Assembly (NCBI RefSeq): GCF_004551525.1
Contig: NZ_SATR01000017.1
Span: forward strand, 34,032-98,031
Reading direction: 5' to 3'
DNA length: 64,000 bases
Source of the DNA: Vibrio ouci
Lineage (GTDB): Bacteria; Pseudomonadota; Gammaproteobacteria; Enterobacterales; Vibrionaceae
Shown here: positions 53,907 through 63,968 of the stretch, one piece after another
Position numbering within the stretch: the first letter of the stretch is position 1
Layout: each line of letters starts with the position of its first letter
Made by a program: the position numbers and the translations under genes
The notes under the pieces: model-generated
Database searches by the model: none
Seen by the model: the letters and a program-made list of their open reading frames with translations, nothing else
Told to the model about the DNA's origin: nothing

Positions 53907-54578
53907 ATGAGTAACTTTACCCCTGCGCAGCAGCGCAAAGCCCTTTTTCTATTAGTTCTATTCCACCTGATCATCATTGCATCTAGCAACTACTTGGTTC
54001 AACTTCCTTTTACCGTTTTTGGTTTCCACACTACGTGGGGCGCATTTACGTTTCCATTTATCTTCTTAGCAACTGATCTGACTGTACGTATCTTTGGTGC
54101 TCAGTTAGCACGCCGCATTATCTTCTTAGTGATGCTACCTGCGTTAGCGGTCTCTTATGGTTTATCGGTACTTTTCTACGAAGGTGCATTCCAAGGTTTT
54201 GGTCAGTTAGGTGAGTTCAACTTATTTGTTGCACGTATCGCGATCGCGAGCTTTATGGCTTATCTATTAGGTCAGATTCTGGATGTACATGTGTTTAACC
54301 GTCTGCGTCAGTTAAAGCAGTGGTGGGTAGCTCCAACCTGTTCGACGCTATTTGGTAATGCGCTAGATACCATCGCTTTTTTTGCGATTGCGTTCTACCA
54401 AAGTCCAGATCCATTTATGGCAGAGCACTGGACTGAAATTGCGCTGGTGGACTACGGATTTAAACTAGTGATCAGCTTAGGTCTGTTTGTGCCAATGTAT
54501 GGCGTGCTACTTAACTACTTAGTACGTAAGCTAACAGCAGTGAATCCCGAGTTTACAATGGTTGGCGCTAAGTCGTAA
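53907..54578 (+). CDS. yhhQ: Queuosine precursor transporter YhhQ
   Basis: A 223-residue membrane protein with about six helices. The family core is seen in FPFIFLATDLTVRIFGAQLAR, and DVHVFNRLRQL and FGNALDTIAFFAIAF follow. It imports the 7-deazaguanine precursors preQ0/preQ1 used to make queuosine in tRNA. The preceding leader resembles a preQ1-I riboswitch, which supports this role. AAGG lies 6-7 bases before the ATG within that element. A terminator shared with gppA follows. Confidence 0.92.
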   Translation: MSNFTPAQQRKALFLLVLFHLIIIASSNYLVQLPFTVFGFHTTWGAFTFPFIFLATDLTVRIFGAQLARRIIFLVMLPALAVSYGLSVLFYEGAFQGFGQLGEFNLFVARIAIASFMAYLLGQILDVHVFNRLRQLKQWWVAPTCSTLFGNALDTIAFFAIAFYQSPDPFMAEHWTEIALVDYGFKLVISLGLFVPMYGVLLNYLVRKLTAVNPEFTMVGAKS

Positions 54579-54595
54579 TTGAAATGACGAACAAG

Positions 54596-54631
54596 AAAAA
54601 GCCCGAGGACTGAGTCTCTCGGGCTTTTTTT
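54596..54631. terminator. Terminator between yhhQ and gppA (convergent)
   Basis: AAAAAGCCCGAG (54596-54607) pairs with CTCGGGCTTTTT (54618-54629), with As on the left and Ts on the right, so it can act in both directions. Confidence 0.9.
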
Positions 54632-54653
54632 GTATTTGAATCGTTAGTAGTAA

Positions 54654-56144
54654 TTAATACTCTACGACAGAAAGCGGCCAGCCAATGTCACTTTGGCGGT
54701 TAGCTTCGATTTCAAGCTCAGCTGCGGTCAGTGGATTTGCTTTTAGCCACTGTGACTTAATGGTCAGAGTTAGCTTGTCATCTGCAGAGCTCAAACTGAT
54801 GTTCGGTTCGAGATCAGGATTACGACGGTGAGTCAGCAATACCGCTAAGCGTAGTAAGCGTAAAACGCGTTTCGCACTGGTACTTGAAAGGGCGTGCTGC
54901 TCCGGTAATGAGGTTAACTGCTCTCTATAGCGACGAGCCAGTTCACCCAGTAGATGTTTCTGCGCGCGAGTGTAACCTGGCAGATCGAGATGCTGCAGCA
55001 GGTAGGCACTGTGCTCACCACCTTTCTTAAAGTCGATGGTTAAACCAATCTCGTGCAGTTTGGCCGCGGTGGCAAGTAATACGTCACCTTGAGACTCGGC
55101 AATCCAATCCTCCTGACACTCAGACAGCAGCTTAGCGGCCATGTTAGCCACTTGTTCACCGTATATGGCATCCATCTGATAACGGCTCTGCACACTAGCG
55201 ATGGTTCGAGCGCGGATATCGTCTTGCTTTAACTCATCAACCATCTCATAGACTAAGCCTTCACGCAGTGCTCCGCCAGCTAGGGTCATAGAGTCAATTT
55301 CTAACAGCTCAAAGATAGCAATCAGAATCGATAAACCACTTGGGAACACTAAAGCACGCTCAAGTGTTAGGCCTTCGATTTCCAGCTCTTCCAAGTGATC
55401 CGCTAGCATTGCTTGCTTTTGTAGACGCTTTAGTTTGGCATGAGTAATGACCTCATCCATACCTTGCGCCAGCATGATCTCTTGCAGAGCTTGAACGGTA
55501 CCTGAGGCGCCAACACACACATCCCAACCAATTTCTGTGTACTGCTCTAGAATTGGCTGGAGTGTCTCTTTTGCGGCTTGAATAGCGTTGTTGAAGTTGG
55601 TTACCGTCAGTTGGCGATCTTTAAAGTGACGCTCTAACCAGGTAACACAGCCCATTTTCAGGCTGGTTAGTGCTTTGGCTTCGAAGCCTTCACCGATGAT
55701 CAGCTCTGTGCTAGCACCACCGATATCAACCACTAAGCGGCGACCGCTACCACCAGAAGTGTGCGCGACACCTTTATAAATAGTGGCAGCTTCTTCTTCA
55801 CCATCAATGACCTCAATCTTATGACCGAGGATCTGATTCGCTTTCTCAAGAAAAACATCCACATTGGTTGCGGTACGCAGGGTAGCGGTACCGACAATAC
55901 GGATGTTTTCAGTTGGAATATCTTGCAGTCGTTCTGCAAATAGACTCAAGCAGTCCCATCCGCGTTGCATGGCTTCTAGGCTTAGCGCGTTATTATCGTC
56001 TAAACCTGCGGCAAGGCGAACCTTGCGTTTGATTTTAGCCATAGTTTGAATGCTGCCATCAATATGACGCACAACGAGCATGTGAAAACTGTTCGACCCG
56101 AGGTCGATGGCTGCGTAAAGCGGAGATGAAACTGCTTGGCTCAT
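54654..56144 (-). CDS. gppA: Guanosine pentaphosphate phosphatase / exopolyphosphatase
   Basis: A 496-residue Ppx/GppA phosphatase of the actin-like ATPase fold. The phosphate-binding segments [14 protein letters not shown] and [14 protein letters not shown] are present, and the C-terminal half contains the HD-like helical region. It converts pppGpp to ppGpp and can cleave polyphosphate. GppA rather than Ppx is favoured because the next genes are rhlB, trxA and rho, as in E. coli. It begins 8 bases after rhlB on the same strand, so the two are cotranscribed. Confidence 0.92.
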   Translation of the reverse strand: MSQAVSSPLYAAIDLGSNSFHMLVVRHIDGSIQTMAKIKRKVRLAAGLDDNNALSLEAMQRGWDCLSLFAERLQDIPTENIRIVGTATLRTATNVDVFLEKANQILGHKIEVIDGEEEAATIYKGVAHTSGGSGRRLVVDIGGASTELIIGEGFEAKALTSLKMGCVTWLERHFKDRQLTVTNFNNAIQAAKETLQPILEQYTEIGWDVCVGASGTVQALQEIMLAQGMDEVITHAKLKRLQKQAMLADHLEELEIEGLTLERALVFPSGLSILIAIFELLEIDSMTLAGGALREGLVYEMVDELKQDDIRARTIASVQSRYQMDAIYGEQVANMAAKLLSECQEDWIAESQGDVLLATAAKLHEIGLTIDFKKGGEHSAYLLQHLDLPGYTRAQKHLLGELARRYREQLTSLPEQHALSSTSAKRVLRLLRLAVLLTHRRNPDLEPNISLSSADDKLTLTIKSQWLKANPLTAAELEIEANRQSDIGWPLSVVEY

Positions 56145-56151
56145 AGACGAC

Positions 56152-57453
56152 TTAAGAATCCTTTTGTTGACGTGGGCGAGAGCGATGGTTCGAACGACGA
56201 TTTCCTGAACGCGAACCGCCAGTATTAGTACGACGTTGCTGCGGACGATTAGAACGCATGCGAATCGGTGCAGGTAGATCTTCGATCAGTGCACTTGGGT
56301 CGTAGTCAGATACTGGAATAGAGTGCTCAATGTATTCTTCAATCGGCGGCAAGTTGATTGCGTAATCTTCACAAGCAAAGCTGATTGAATGACCACTTGC
56401 ACCTGCGCGACCTGTACGACCAATGCGGTGTACATAATCTTCACAGTCGTCTGGTAGATCAAAGTTAAATACGTGCGTTACCTGAGGAATATGTAGGCCA
56501 CGAGCCGCAACGTCGGTTGCAACCAATAGGTCTACTTCGCCTTTAGTGAATTGCTCTAGGATACGCTCACGTTTTTTCTGTGGAACGTCACCAGTCAATA
56601 GACCAACACGGTGTCCATCTGCTGCTAGGTGTCCCCATACAGACTCACACTTATGTTTAGTGTTGGCAAAAATGATGGCGCGATCTGGCCACTCTTCTTC
56701 GATAAGCGTCTGTAGTAAAGACATCTTATGTTCATTAGAAGGGTAGAACAGTTCTTCTTGAATGCGGTGACCTGTTTTTACTTCTGGCTCAACCACAACA
56801 TGCTCAGGGTTGTGCATGTGTTCGAATGCCAATTCTTGCACGCGGTAAGACAGCGTTGCTGAGAACAGCATGTTCAAACGCTCTTTTGGCTCAGGCATAC
56901 GACGGAACAAGAAGCGGATATCTTTAATAAAGCCAAGATCGAACATACGGTCAGCTTCATCAAGAACAACGGCTTGAATGTGGTTAAGGTTAAATACCTT
57001 TTGCTTATAGAAGTCGATAATACGACCGGTTGTACCAATCAGTACATCAACACCGTCTTCTAGCTTAGCCAATTGCTTATCATAGCTTTCACCGCCGTAA
57101 GCAAGTGCCGCTTTGATACCAGTGCTTGCGATTAGCGGTTCAGCATCGTTATAGATCTGAATCGCCAGCTCGCGAGTCGGTGCCATAATAATTGCACGTG
57201 GCTGGTTAGGCTTACGACCTTCGTGTTCAGAAGTAGTCAGTAAGTGGTTAAAAGTAGCAGTCAGGAAGGCTAATGTCTTACCTGTACCCGTTTGGGCTTG
57301 ACCTGCGATGTCTTGGCCGGTGAGCAGTACCGGCAGCGCCAAGGCTTGGATTGGGGTACAAAATTCGAACCCTTTTTTCTCCAGACCTTCAGTAATTTGA
57401 GGGTGTAAGCCCAAATCGGCGAACTTTTGCTCTGTGATATGCGTCTTTTTCAT
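56152..57453 (-). CDS. rhlB: ATP-dependent RNA helicase RhlB
   Basis: A 433-residue DEAD-box helicase of the RNA degradosome. The Q motif is [14 protein letters not shown]; motif I AQTGTGKT, motif II DEAD, motif III SAT and motif [12 protein letters not shown] are all intact. The basic tail (about 395-433, rich in Arg, Ser and Gly) is typical. It unwinds structured RNA for RNase E and PNPase. Divergent from trxA and followed by gppA after 8 bases. Confidence 0.96.
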   Translation of the reverse strand: MKKTHITEQKFADLGLHPQITEGLEKKGFEFCTPIQALALPVLLTGQDIAGQAQTGTGKTLAFLTATFNHLLTTSEHEGRKPNQPRAIIMAPTRELAIQIYNDAEPLIASTGIKAALAYGGESYDKQLAKLEDGVDVLIGTTGRIIDFYKQKVFNLNHIQAVVLDEADRMFDLGFIKDIRFLFRRMPEPKERLNMLFSATLSYRVQELAFEHMHNPEHVVVEPEVKTGHRIQEELFYPSNEHKMSLLQTLIEEEWPDRAIIFANTKHKCESVWGHLAADGHRVGLLTGDVPQKKRERILEQFTKGEVDLLVATDVAARGLHIPQVTHVFNFDLPDDCEDYVHRIGRTGRAGASGHSISFACEDYAINLPPIEEYIEHSIPVSDYDPSALIEDLPAPIRMRSNRPQQRRTNTGGSRSGNRRSNHRSRPRQQKDS

Positions 57454-57565
57454 TGCTATAGAATATCAGCTTAAGCTTGCAATACGAAAGTAAATACATT
57501 CCAATAGGGCATCTAAATACTGGTTATCATCCAACCAGTTCCGAAAAAACACATTGGAGTGGAAG

Positions 57566-57892
57566 ATGAGTGATAAGATTTTGCAGCTAACTGATGACGG
57601 TTTTGATACCGACGTAATTAACGCTGCAGGCCCAGTTCTTGTTGATTTTTGGGCAGAATGGTGTGGTCCTTGTAAGATGATTGCGCCGATTTTGGACGAA
57701 ATCGCAGACGAGTACGAAGGCAAACTCACTATCGGTAAACTAAATATCGACCAAAACGCAGGTACTCCACCTAAGTTTGGTATCCGTGGTATTCCAACGT
57801 TACTTCTATTTAAAGACGGTAACGTAGCAGCAACTAAAGTAGGCGCGTTGTCTAAAACTCAACTTAAAGAGTTCCTAGACGCTAACCTATAA
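57566..57892 (+). CDS. trxA: Thioredoxin 1
   Basis: A 108-residue thioredoxin with WCGPCK in [15 protein letters not shown] and the cis-Pro loop [11 protein letters not shown]. It reduces disulfides of ribonucleotide reductase, PAPS reductase and others. The ATG of MSDKIL has GGAG 6 bases upstream; an upstream ATG at 57554 overlaps that site. Divergent from rhlB by 112 bases; a terminator separates it from rho. Confidence 0.97.
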   Translation: MSDKILQLTDDGFDTDVINAAGPVLVDFWAEWCGPCKMIAPILDEIADEYEGKLTIGKLNIDQNAGTPPKFGIRGIPTLLLFKDGNVAATKVGALSKTQLKEFLDANL

Positions 57893-57904
57893 TAGTTAGA
57901 TAAG

Positions 57905-57936
57905 ACCGTGCATCGAATAGTGCACGGTTTTGTTTT
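57905..57936 (+). terminator. Terminator of trxA
   Basis: ACCGTGCA (57905-57912) pairs with TGCACGGT (57921-57928), then TTTGTTTTTT. Confidence 0.85.
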
Positions 57937-58090
57937 TTGAATACCAACAAAATCTAGACTAGGCTACTATTTAGTGCTAGTTTATCGCACGTTAATTAAA
58001 CAAGTTCTCTCTTCTTGGTCGATCCTGTGACCAAATCCATCTTAACCAAAAAAACAGATCCTTATTTTGACTAAACAAGTATCCACCACT

Positions 58091-59350
58091 ATGAATCTAA
58101 CAGAACTGAAGAACAGACCTGTGTCTGATCTTGTCAAACTTGGCGAAAGCTTAGGCTTAGAAAACCTAGCTCGTCTAAGAAAGCAAGACATTATCTTCGC
58201 CATCCTAAAAGCGCATGCGAAAAGTGGTGAAGATATTTTTGGCGACGGGGTTCTGGAAATACTTCAAGACGGCTTTGGTTTCCTACGTAGTGCGGACAGC
58301 TCATACCTTGCTGGCCCAGATGATATTTACGTTTCTCCAAGTCAGATTCGTCGCTTTAACCTACGTACGGGTGACTCAATTGCCGGTAAGATTCGTCCAC
58401 CAAAAGATGGTGAGCGATACTTTGCGCTACTAAAAGTCAATACAGTTAACGATGACAAACCAGATAACGCGCGTAACAAGATTCTATTTGAAAACTTGAC
58501 GCCACTACACGCTAACGAGCGTATGGTGATGGAGCGTGGTAACGGTTCGACAGAAGATATTACTGCACGTGTTCTTGATCTGGCTTCACCAATTGGTAAA
58601 GGTCAGCGTGGTTTGATTGTTGCTCCGCCAAAAGCGGGTAAAACAATGTTGCTACAGAACATTGCTCAAAGCATCGCTCATAACCACCCTGAGTGTGAGT
58701 TGATGGTACTTCTTATCGACGAACGTCCAGAAGAAGTAACAGAGATGCAGCGCTTAGTTAAAGGCGAAGTGATAGCATCAACGTTTGATGAACCAGCATC
58801 TCGTCACGTACAAGTTGCTGAGATGGTAATCGAGAAAGCGAAGCGTCTTGTTGAACACAAAAAAGACGTGGTTATCCTGCTTGACTCTATTACTCGTCTA
58901 GCTCGTGCATACAACACCGTAGTACCTTCATCAGGTAAAGTACTAACGGGTGGTGTAGATGCAAACGCACTTCATCGTCCTAAGCGTTTCTTCGGTGCAG
59001 CACGTAACGTAGAAGAAGGTGGTAGCCTAACTATCCTTGCTACTGCTCTTGTTGATACTGGTTCTAAGATGGATGAAGTTATCTACGAAGAGTTCAAGGG
59101 TACAGGTAACATGGAAATCCACCTGAACCGTAAGATTGCCGAGAAGCGTGTATTCCCTGCGATTGACTTCAACCGCAGTGGCACACGTCGTGAAGAGCTT
59201 CTAACTAAGAACGAAGAACTTCAGAAGATGTGGATCCTACGTAAGATTGTTCACCCAATGGGCGAGATCGATGCGATGGAATTCCTGATTGATAAGCTAG
59301 CAATGACGAAGACTAATGATGAGTTCTTCGATGCGATGCGTCGTCAGTAA
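58091..59350 (+). CDS. rho: Transcription termination factor Rho
   Basis: A 419-residue hexameric RNA-dependent ATPase, exactly the E. coli length when started at MNLTELKN; a TTG eight codons upstream is unlikely. RNA-binding DGFGFLR lies in the N-terminal cold-shock-like domain; Walker A is [10 protein letters not shown]; the Q- and R-loops are conserved. It ends untranslated transcripts. There is no clear ribosome site, as often seen for rho. The 174-base leader has a TTGGTC/GACCAA hairpin at about 58015-58035 and no obvious leader-peptide ORF. Confidence 0.98.
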   Translation: MNLTELKNRPVSDLVKLGESLGLENLARLRKQDIIFAILKAHAKSGEDIFGDGVLEILQDGFGFLRSADSSYLAGPDDIYVSPSQIRRFNLRTGDSIAGKIRPPKDGERYFALLKVNTVNDDKPDNARNKILFENLTPLHANERMVMERGNGSTEDITARVLDLASPIGKGQRGLIVAPPKAGKTMLLQNIAQSIAHNHPECELMVLLIDERPEEVTEMQRLVKGEVIASTFDEPASRHVQVAEMVIEKAKRLVEHKKDVVILLDSITRLARAYNTVVPSSGKVLTGGVDANALHRPKRFFGAARNVEEGGSLTILATALVDTGSKMDEVIYEEFKGTGNMEIHLNRKIAEKRVFPAIDFNRSGTRREELLTKNEELQKMWILRKIVHPMGEIDAMEFLIDKLAMTKTNDEFFDAMRRQ

Positions 59351-59373
59351 ATTCTGAAAAATCTATTTTATAG

Positions 59374-59403
59374 AACGCCACCGCTATCGGTGGCGTTTTT
59401 GTT
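59374..59403 (+). terminator. Terminator of rho
   Basis: AACGCCACCG (59374-59383), CTAT loop, CGGTGGCGTT (59388-59397), then TTTGTTT. Confidence 0.92.
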
Positions 59404-59457
59404 TGCATTATCTCAGTAGAACGAGCACAATGAGATAAATGTTACAAGGAGGTTAAC

Positions 59458-60453
59458 ATGCAACAAGGAATGTTGTCGTCGGTACTCCTATCAGCAACGC
59501 TACTCATTGGTGTACCAGTCGCTACTGCAACGGAAATGCAGCCCCAGCGAGTTGAGCAATGGCTTCAAGAATCCCAAGTTCATGATAAGGTCGCAGAACT
59601 GCTTCAGTTTGTGGTCGAAGATGATATTGATGGACTCAACTTTGCCCTGCAAAGGCTTGCTCTGCCTGTCCAAGAAGTTTCCCGTTACTTACTACTTAAA
59701 AAGATAGAAGACCAAAATCTCATCTTAACGCCTAAGATGGCGCTGTTTGTCGAGCAGCAAAAATCTATGGTACCTACTTATCAAGTATTGGAAAGAGGGG
59801 ATGGTTATGAGTTTTCTGTCCCAGCCTTTAATTACCCAGCAATTGCTAATCGCTTACTTAAGCAATGGCATCAAGACCAATCTACTCTTGCATTTGTGCT
59901 GGATGCTGAGCGTAAAGATCTCATCCTTAAAGATTGGCTCAAGGGCACTGAATATCAGATTCAGGCACGAGAAGCCCTCTTGATACGTGAATTAGACAGC
60001 TTGTCACCTGAGGCGGTTAAAGGGTTAACTGATCAGTTGACTCAAGAGGCGGTGACCAGTTGGTTACCTTCATCGGAAGTAATGGTCAGATTGGCACAAG
60101 TGAGTGAAAGTGCTGAGGTGTACAAGCTACTGTGGCTAATGAAAGTGGACTTTAACAGTGAACGTGAATTGGTACGCTTAGCGCGAGTGGGGAATGAGTT
60201 TTCGCTTAACCAAGTGATGCAAGCCGCGAGTAACCCAAGTCTTAAAGAACGGGCAATTAGCGAATTAACTAAAGTGCGCCCGATGTCTCCAGAAGTTCAG
60301 GACTTCTTAATTGCTCGAATGGCCGTATCTGATGATGCTAAATTTATTGCTGGAGAGCTAGCAAGCCAAGGTTACTCCTCTTGGCTGGAAGAGTTGGCAA
60401 GTAGTAACCAAAGGGTTAATAGCCGCGCGATTTTAAGTGTCCTCAGTCAGTAG
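59458..60453 (+). CDS. Secreted helical protein of unknown function
   Basis: A 331-residue protein with a perfect AAGGAGG site 6-7 bases before the ATG and a signal peptide ending ATAT. The mature part is acidic and almost wholly helical, with repeated short helical pairs in its second half (for example VMVRLAQVSESAEVYKLLWL and ELVRLARVGNEFSLNQVMQA), suggestive of HEAT-like or TPR-like repeats. No catalytic motif is seen. It is alone between the rho terminator and its own terminator. I do not recognise the family; a periplasmic scaffolding role is only a guess. Confidence 0.72.
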   Translation: MQQGMLSSVLLSATLLIGVPVATATEMQPQRVEQWLQESQVHDKVAELLQFVVEDDIDGLNFALQRLALPVQEVSRYLLLKKIEDQNLILTPKMALFVEQQKSMVPTYQVLERGDGYEFSVPAFNYPAIANRLLKQWHQDQSTLAFVLDAERKDLILKDWLKGTEYQIQAREALLIRELDSLSPEAVKGLTDQLTQEAVTSWLPSSEVMVRLAQVSESAEVYKLLWLMKVDFNSERELVRLARVGNEFSLNQVMQAASNPSLKERAISELTKVRPMSPEVQDFLIARMAVSDDAKFIAGELASQGYSSWLEELASSNQRVNSRAILSVLSQ

Positions 60454-60475
60454 TCTTTTGAGATATAACCACAAT

Positions 60476-60506
60476 AAAAAGAGGGATCGGTCGATTCCTC
60501 TTTTTT
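60476..60506 (+). terminator. Terminator upstream of ubiD
   Basis: AAAAAGAGGGATCG (60476-60489) pairs with CGATTCCTCTTTTT (60492-60505) with one G-U pair, then more T. Confidence 0.85.
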
Positions 60507-60546
60507 GTTATACTGCCTGCAGATTAACCAGTTCACTATTAGGCCT

Positions 60547-62403
60547 ATGAGTTTTAAGGACTTACGCGATTTTATCGCTCATCTAGAAAAAGAAGGGAAG
60601 CTCAAACGCATCTCTCACCCTGTTGACCCTGATTACGAAATGACAGAAATCAGTGATCGCACGCTGCGTGCAGGTGGCCCCGCTCTCCTATTTGAAAACC
60701 CGATTGGCTATGACATGCCAGTGTTGACCAACTTATTTGGTACACCTGAGCGTGTTGCCATTGGTATGGGGCGTCAAGACGTTAAAGAGCTGCGAGAAGT
60801 GGGCAAATTGCTGGCTTACTTAAAAGAGCCAGAGCCACCTAAAGGTTTTAAAGATGCACTGGATAAACTGCCGGTGTTTAAGCAAGTATTGAATATGCCA
60901 GCTAAGCGACTGCGTAAAGCCGCTTGCCAAGAAATTGTGTGGCAAGGTGATGATGTCGATCTTGATAAAGTCCCAGTCATGAGTTGTTGGTCAGGTGATG
61001 TGGCTCCACTTCTTACTTGGGGTCTAACAGTAACTAAAGGTCCAAACAAAAAACGCCAAAACCTAGGAATCTACCGTCAGCAGAAAATTGCTAAGAACAA
61101 GATTATCATGCGTTGGCTTGCCCACCGAGGCGGTGCATTGGATCTTCGTGATTGGATGGAAACCAATCCGGGTGAACCTTTCCCTGTTTCTGTCGCATTC
61201 GGTGCAGACCCGGCAACGATTCTCGGTGCAGTAACTCCGGTACCAGACACTTTATCGGAATATGCATTTGCAGGCTTGCTACGCGGAAGCAAAACAGAAG
61301 TGGTCAAATCGATCAGTAACAATCTAGAAGTTCCTGCAAGTGCTGAGATTGTGATGGAAGGTTACATCGATCCAAACGAGTTTGCCGATGAAGGCCCTTA
61401 TGGTGACCATACTGGTTATTACAATGAGAAGGAAAAGCACCACGTGTTTACCATTACTCATATCACCATGCGTAAAGAGCCTATCTACCACAGCACATAC
61501 ACAGGCCGTCCGCCCGATGAGCCAGCGGTATTAGGGGTTGCACTTAATGAAGTGTTCGTGCCGATTCTGCAAAAGCAGTTCCCAGAGATAGAAGACTTCT
61601 ATCTTCCGCCGGAAGGTTGTTCGTATCGAATGGCTGTCGTGACAATGAAGAAGCAATACCCAGGTCATGCTAAACGCGTGATGATGGGGGTATGGTCTTT
61701 CTTACGTCAATTCATGTACACCAAATTTGTCGTGGTGTGCGATGAAAAAGTCGATGCGCGTAACTGGGATGATGTCGTTAAAGCGATGACAGAACATATG
61801 GACCCAGTGCGAGATACCTTGTTTATTGAAAACACGCCAATTGACTCTCTTGATTTTGCCTCGCCAGTGGTTGGGCTTGGCTCTAAGATGGGTTTAGATG
61901 CAACCATTAAGTGGGAAGCAGAGCTAGTGGGTTCAAAGCTGGGTGGTGAACAAAGCCCTCAACTAACCCAATCCGAACTAGATACCTTTATCGCCCAAAA
62001 CCCAGAAGTCGTTGATATCTATATTCCATCGACAGCAGCGAATAACAGCTTTGCTATTGTAACGATGAAGAAAGAGCTCGCAGGGCAATCACAACAGCTG
62101 GCTGAAAAAGTTGAACTGTTTCTTCAAGAGCGAGGAGCGCCTAAGTTTATTGTTGTTTGTGATAATGACGTGAACGCTAAAGATTGGAATGACATTATCT
62201 GGGCGATCACGACTCGAATGGATCCTGCTCGAGATACTAAACAAGTATCAACCCTCGAGGAAAATAGTTCACGTTTAGTACTAGACGCGACGAATAAGGT
62301 CGAAGGTGAAGAAGTTGTTCGAGAATGGGGCACACCTATCAAGAAAGATCCTCAACTCGTAGCAAAAATCGATGCGTTCTGGGATAAGTTGGGTATCCTA
62401 TGA
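60547..62403 (+). CDS. ubiD: 3-octaprenyl-4-hydroxybenzoate decarboxylase UbiD
   Basis: A 618-residue prenyl-FMN-dependent decarboxylase of ubiquinone synthesis. It starts at MSFKDLRDF, the usual UbiD N-terminus. Conserved features are GRQDVKEL, the [14 protein letters not shown] segment (here [16 protein letters not shown]) and the active-site [12 protein letters not shown] with its catalytic Glu. It needs prFMN made by UbiX, which is not in the window. Its TGA overlaps the ATG of the ferredoxin gene. Confidence 0.96.
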   Translation: MSFKDLRDFIAHLEKEGKLKRISHPVDPDYEMTEISDRTLRAGGPALLFENPIGYDMPVLTNLFGTPERVAIGMGRQDVKELREVGKLLAYLKEPEPPKGFKDALDKLPVFKQVLNMPAKRLRKAACQEIVWQGDDVDLDKVPVMSCWSGDVAPLLTWGLTVTKGPNKKRQNLGIYRQQKIAKNKIIMRWLAHRGGALDLRDWMETNPGEPFPVSVAFGADPATILGAVTPVPDTLSEYAFAGLLRGSKTEVVKSISNNLEVPASAEIVMEGYIDPNEFADEGPYGDHTGYYNEKEKHHVFTITHITMRKEPIYHSTYTGRPPDEPAVLGVALNEVFVPILQKQFPEIEDFYLPPEGCSYRMAVVTMKKQYPGHAKRVMMGVWSFLRQFMYTKFVVVCDEKVDARNWDDVVKAMTEHMDPVRDTLFIENTPIDSLDFASPVVGLGSKMGLDATIKWEAELVGSKLGGEQSPQLTQSELDTFIAQNPEVVDIYIPSTAANNSFAIVTMKKELAGQSQQLAEKVELFLQERGAPKFIVVCDNDVNAKDWNDIIWAITTRMDPARDTKQVSTLEENSSRLVLDATNKVEGEEVVREWGTPIKKDPQLVAKIDAFWDKLGIL

Positions 62404-62669
62404 AGCATACCGTCATCTTGCAGCCTGATAACCTAGAATTTGAAGTGCAGGATGGACAAACGGTGTTGGAAGCCGCGCTCAACAACAATATTAATTTTCC
62501 ACACCGTTGCCAGGTTGGTGCATGTGCTGCCTGTTTGTGTCGTAAACTAGAAGGAACAGTCTCTTATCACCTTGAACCAATGCTCACTGATAAAGAGCAA
62601 CAACAAGGATGGATATTTGCTTGCCAAGCCTTCGCAGAAAGTAAATTAGTGCTTACTTTTGAAGAGTAA
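62400..62669 (+). CDS. 2Fe-2S ferredoxin-like protein
   Basis: An 89-residue plant-type [2Fe-2S] ferredoxin. Cluster cysteines are in [11 protein letters not shown] with the fourth in IFACQAF, the CxxxxCxxC...C pattern. It overlaps ubiD by 4 bases (ATGA) and is followed by fre after 14 bases, so the three are one transcript. Together with Fre it resembles a split version of reductases that fuse ferredoxin and flavin domains, so Fre may be its electron donor. The final acceptor is unknown. Confidence 0.9.
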   Translation: MKHTVILQPDNLEFEVQDGQTVLEAALNNNINFPHRCQVGACAACLCRKLEGTVSYHLEPMLTDKEQQQGWIFACQAFAESKLVLTFEE

Positions 62670-62683
62670 GTAAGAGGAACAAA

Positions 62684-63397
62684 ATGACTATTCAATGCAA
62701 AGTAAAGTCGATTCAGCCGTTGGCTTGCAATACTTACCAAATCTTATTACACCCAGAAACCCCAGTAGACTTTAAAGCGGGTCAGTACCTAATGGTGGTG
62801 ATGGGGGAAAAGGATAAAAGACCTTTCTCTATCGCGAGTAGCCCGTGTCGCCATGAAGGTGAGCTAGAACTACATATTGGTGCTGCAGAGCAAAATGCTT
62901 ACGCACTAGAAGTTGTTGAAGCAATGAAAGCCGCTCTAGAGCAAGATGGAGAGATCACTATTGATGCACCTCATGGTGATGCTTGGGTACAAGAAGAGAG
63001 TGAGCGTCCACTACTACTTATTGCTGGTGGCACTGGCTTTAGTTATGTACGTTCAATTTTGGATCACTGTGTGGCGCAAGAGCTAAACAATGATATCCAC
63101 CTTTACTGGGGTGGCCGTGATGAATGCCAACTGTATGCGAAAGCTGAATTAGAAGAGATTGCCGCGAAGCATAACAACGTGCACTTTGTGCCGGTAGTAG
63201 AAGAAGCGCCAAGTGAGTGGGCTGGTAAAACTGGCAATGTACTTCAAGCGGTTGAGCAAGATTTTGACTCACTGGCTGAATTTGATATCTATATAGCAGG
63301 TCGTTTTGAAATGGCGGGTGCTGCAAGAGAGCAATTCACTTTAAATAAGCAGGCACAAGCAGAAAGAATGTTTGCTGATGCGTATGCATTTATTTAA
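62684..63397 (+). CDS. fre: NAD(P)H-flavin reductase
   Basis: A 237-residue Fre/LuxG-type reductase. The flavin-binding RPFSIASSP and NAD-binding [14 protein letters not shown] motifs are present. It reduces free FMN/FAD and can reduce iron complexes; in luminous Vibrio the paralogue LuxG feeds luciferase. Located after ubiD, as in E. coli ubiD-fre, but with a ferredoxin gene between. A terminator follows. Confidence 0.95.
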   Translation: MTIQCKVKSIQPLACNTYQILLHPETPVDFKAGQYLMVVMGEKDKRPFSIASSPCRHEGELELHIGAAEQNAYALEVVEAMKAALEQDGEITIDAPHGDAWVQEESERPLLLIAGGTGFSYVRSILDHCVAQELNNDIHLYWGGRDECQLYAKAELEEIAAKHNNVHFVPVVEEAPSEWAGKTGNVLQAVEQDFDSLAEFDIYIAGRFEMAGAAREQFTLNKQAQAERMFADAYAFI

Positions 63398-63415
63398 AAC
63401 CCAGTGAATATGGTG

Positions 63416-63442
63416 AAAAAGGGAGCGTTTTGCTCCCTTTTT
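63416..63442 (+). terminator. Terminator of ubiD-ferredoxin-fre
   Basis: AAAAAGGGAGC (63416-63426), GTTTT loop, GCTCCCTTTTT (63432-63442). Confidence 0.92.
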
Positions 63443-63504
63443 GTTTGGTTTTGAATATAAATTCAACGAACGCTCATTTTTTTCATTTTTTTTTGAAAAA
63501 GGGG

Positions 63505-63680
63505 TTGCGCTTAAGTCTGAACTCCCTATAATGCGCATCCACTGACACGGCAGACGCCACAAGGCCTCAGCGATAAGTCGGTAGGATGAATAAGACAATT
63601 TAGCTACTTAACTTCTTCAAAAAAGATTTTAAGAAAAACTTCAAAAAAGTGTTTGACACTGAAGTCTGAATCGCTAAAAT
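63505..63680 (+). promoter_or_regulatory. Tandem rRNA operon promoters P1 and P2
   Basis: P1 has TTGCGC (63505-63510), a 16-base spacer and TATAAT (63527-63532), with a GC-rich discriminator (GCGCATCC). P2 has TTGACA (63653-63658), 16 bases and TAAAAT (63675-63680), with GCACGTCC. Both share AAGTCTGAA in the spacer. T-rich runs upstream of P1 (about 63470-63500) can serve as UP element. The layout is that of growth-rate-controlled rrn promoters. Confidence 0.85.
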
Positions 63681-63727
63681 GCACGTCCACTTTGAGAGAA
63701 AGCGCTAACGCTTAGTTCTTAAAGAAA

Positions 63728-63739
63728 AGCTCTTTAACA
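63728..63739 (+). promoter_or_regulatory. boxA antitermination element of the rRNA leader
   Basis: AGCTCTTTAACA matches the boxA consensus (TGCTCTTTAACA), where Nus factors bind to prevent Rho termination in rRNA operons. It lies 48 bases after the P2 -10 box. Confidence 0.85.
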
Positions 63740-63885
63740 ATATAAACCTATCAATCTGTGTGGGCACTCGTTGATGATAATCCAATTAGAAACTTCGGTT
63801 TCAAATTAGGTTTCAATGAAACGAAGTGACCAAACGAGATTAGCTTTCTTTGTAAAAGGAAACTTAGTCTTGGCACAGTCAATTC

Positions 63886-63910
63886 ATTATCGTTCTGTTG
63901 GAACGATAAT
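63886..63910 (+). repeat. Perfect hairpin in the rRNA leader
   Basis: ATTATCGTTC (63886-63895) pairs with GAACGATAAT (63901-63910) around TGTTG. It lies about 60 bases before the 16S start and may be a processing or boxC-like structure of the precursor. Confidence 0.6.
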
Positions 63911-63968
63911 AGCTTTAAAATTACACAGTAGTTTTGAAGTCAGTATTCATTGAGCCGAACAAAATCTT

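Noticed and set aside
57893..58090. Leader peptide (rhoL-like) before rho
   Set aside because: No ORF with a start and ribosome site was found in the leader.
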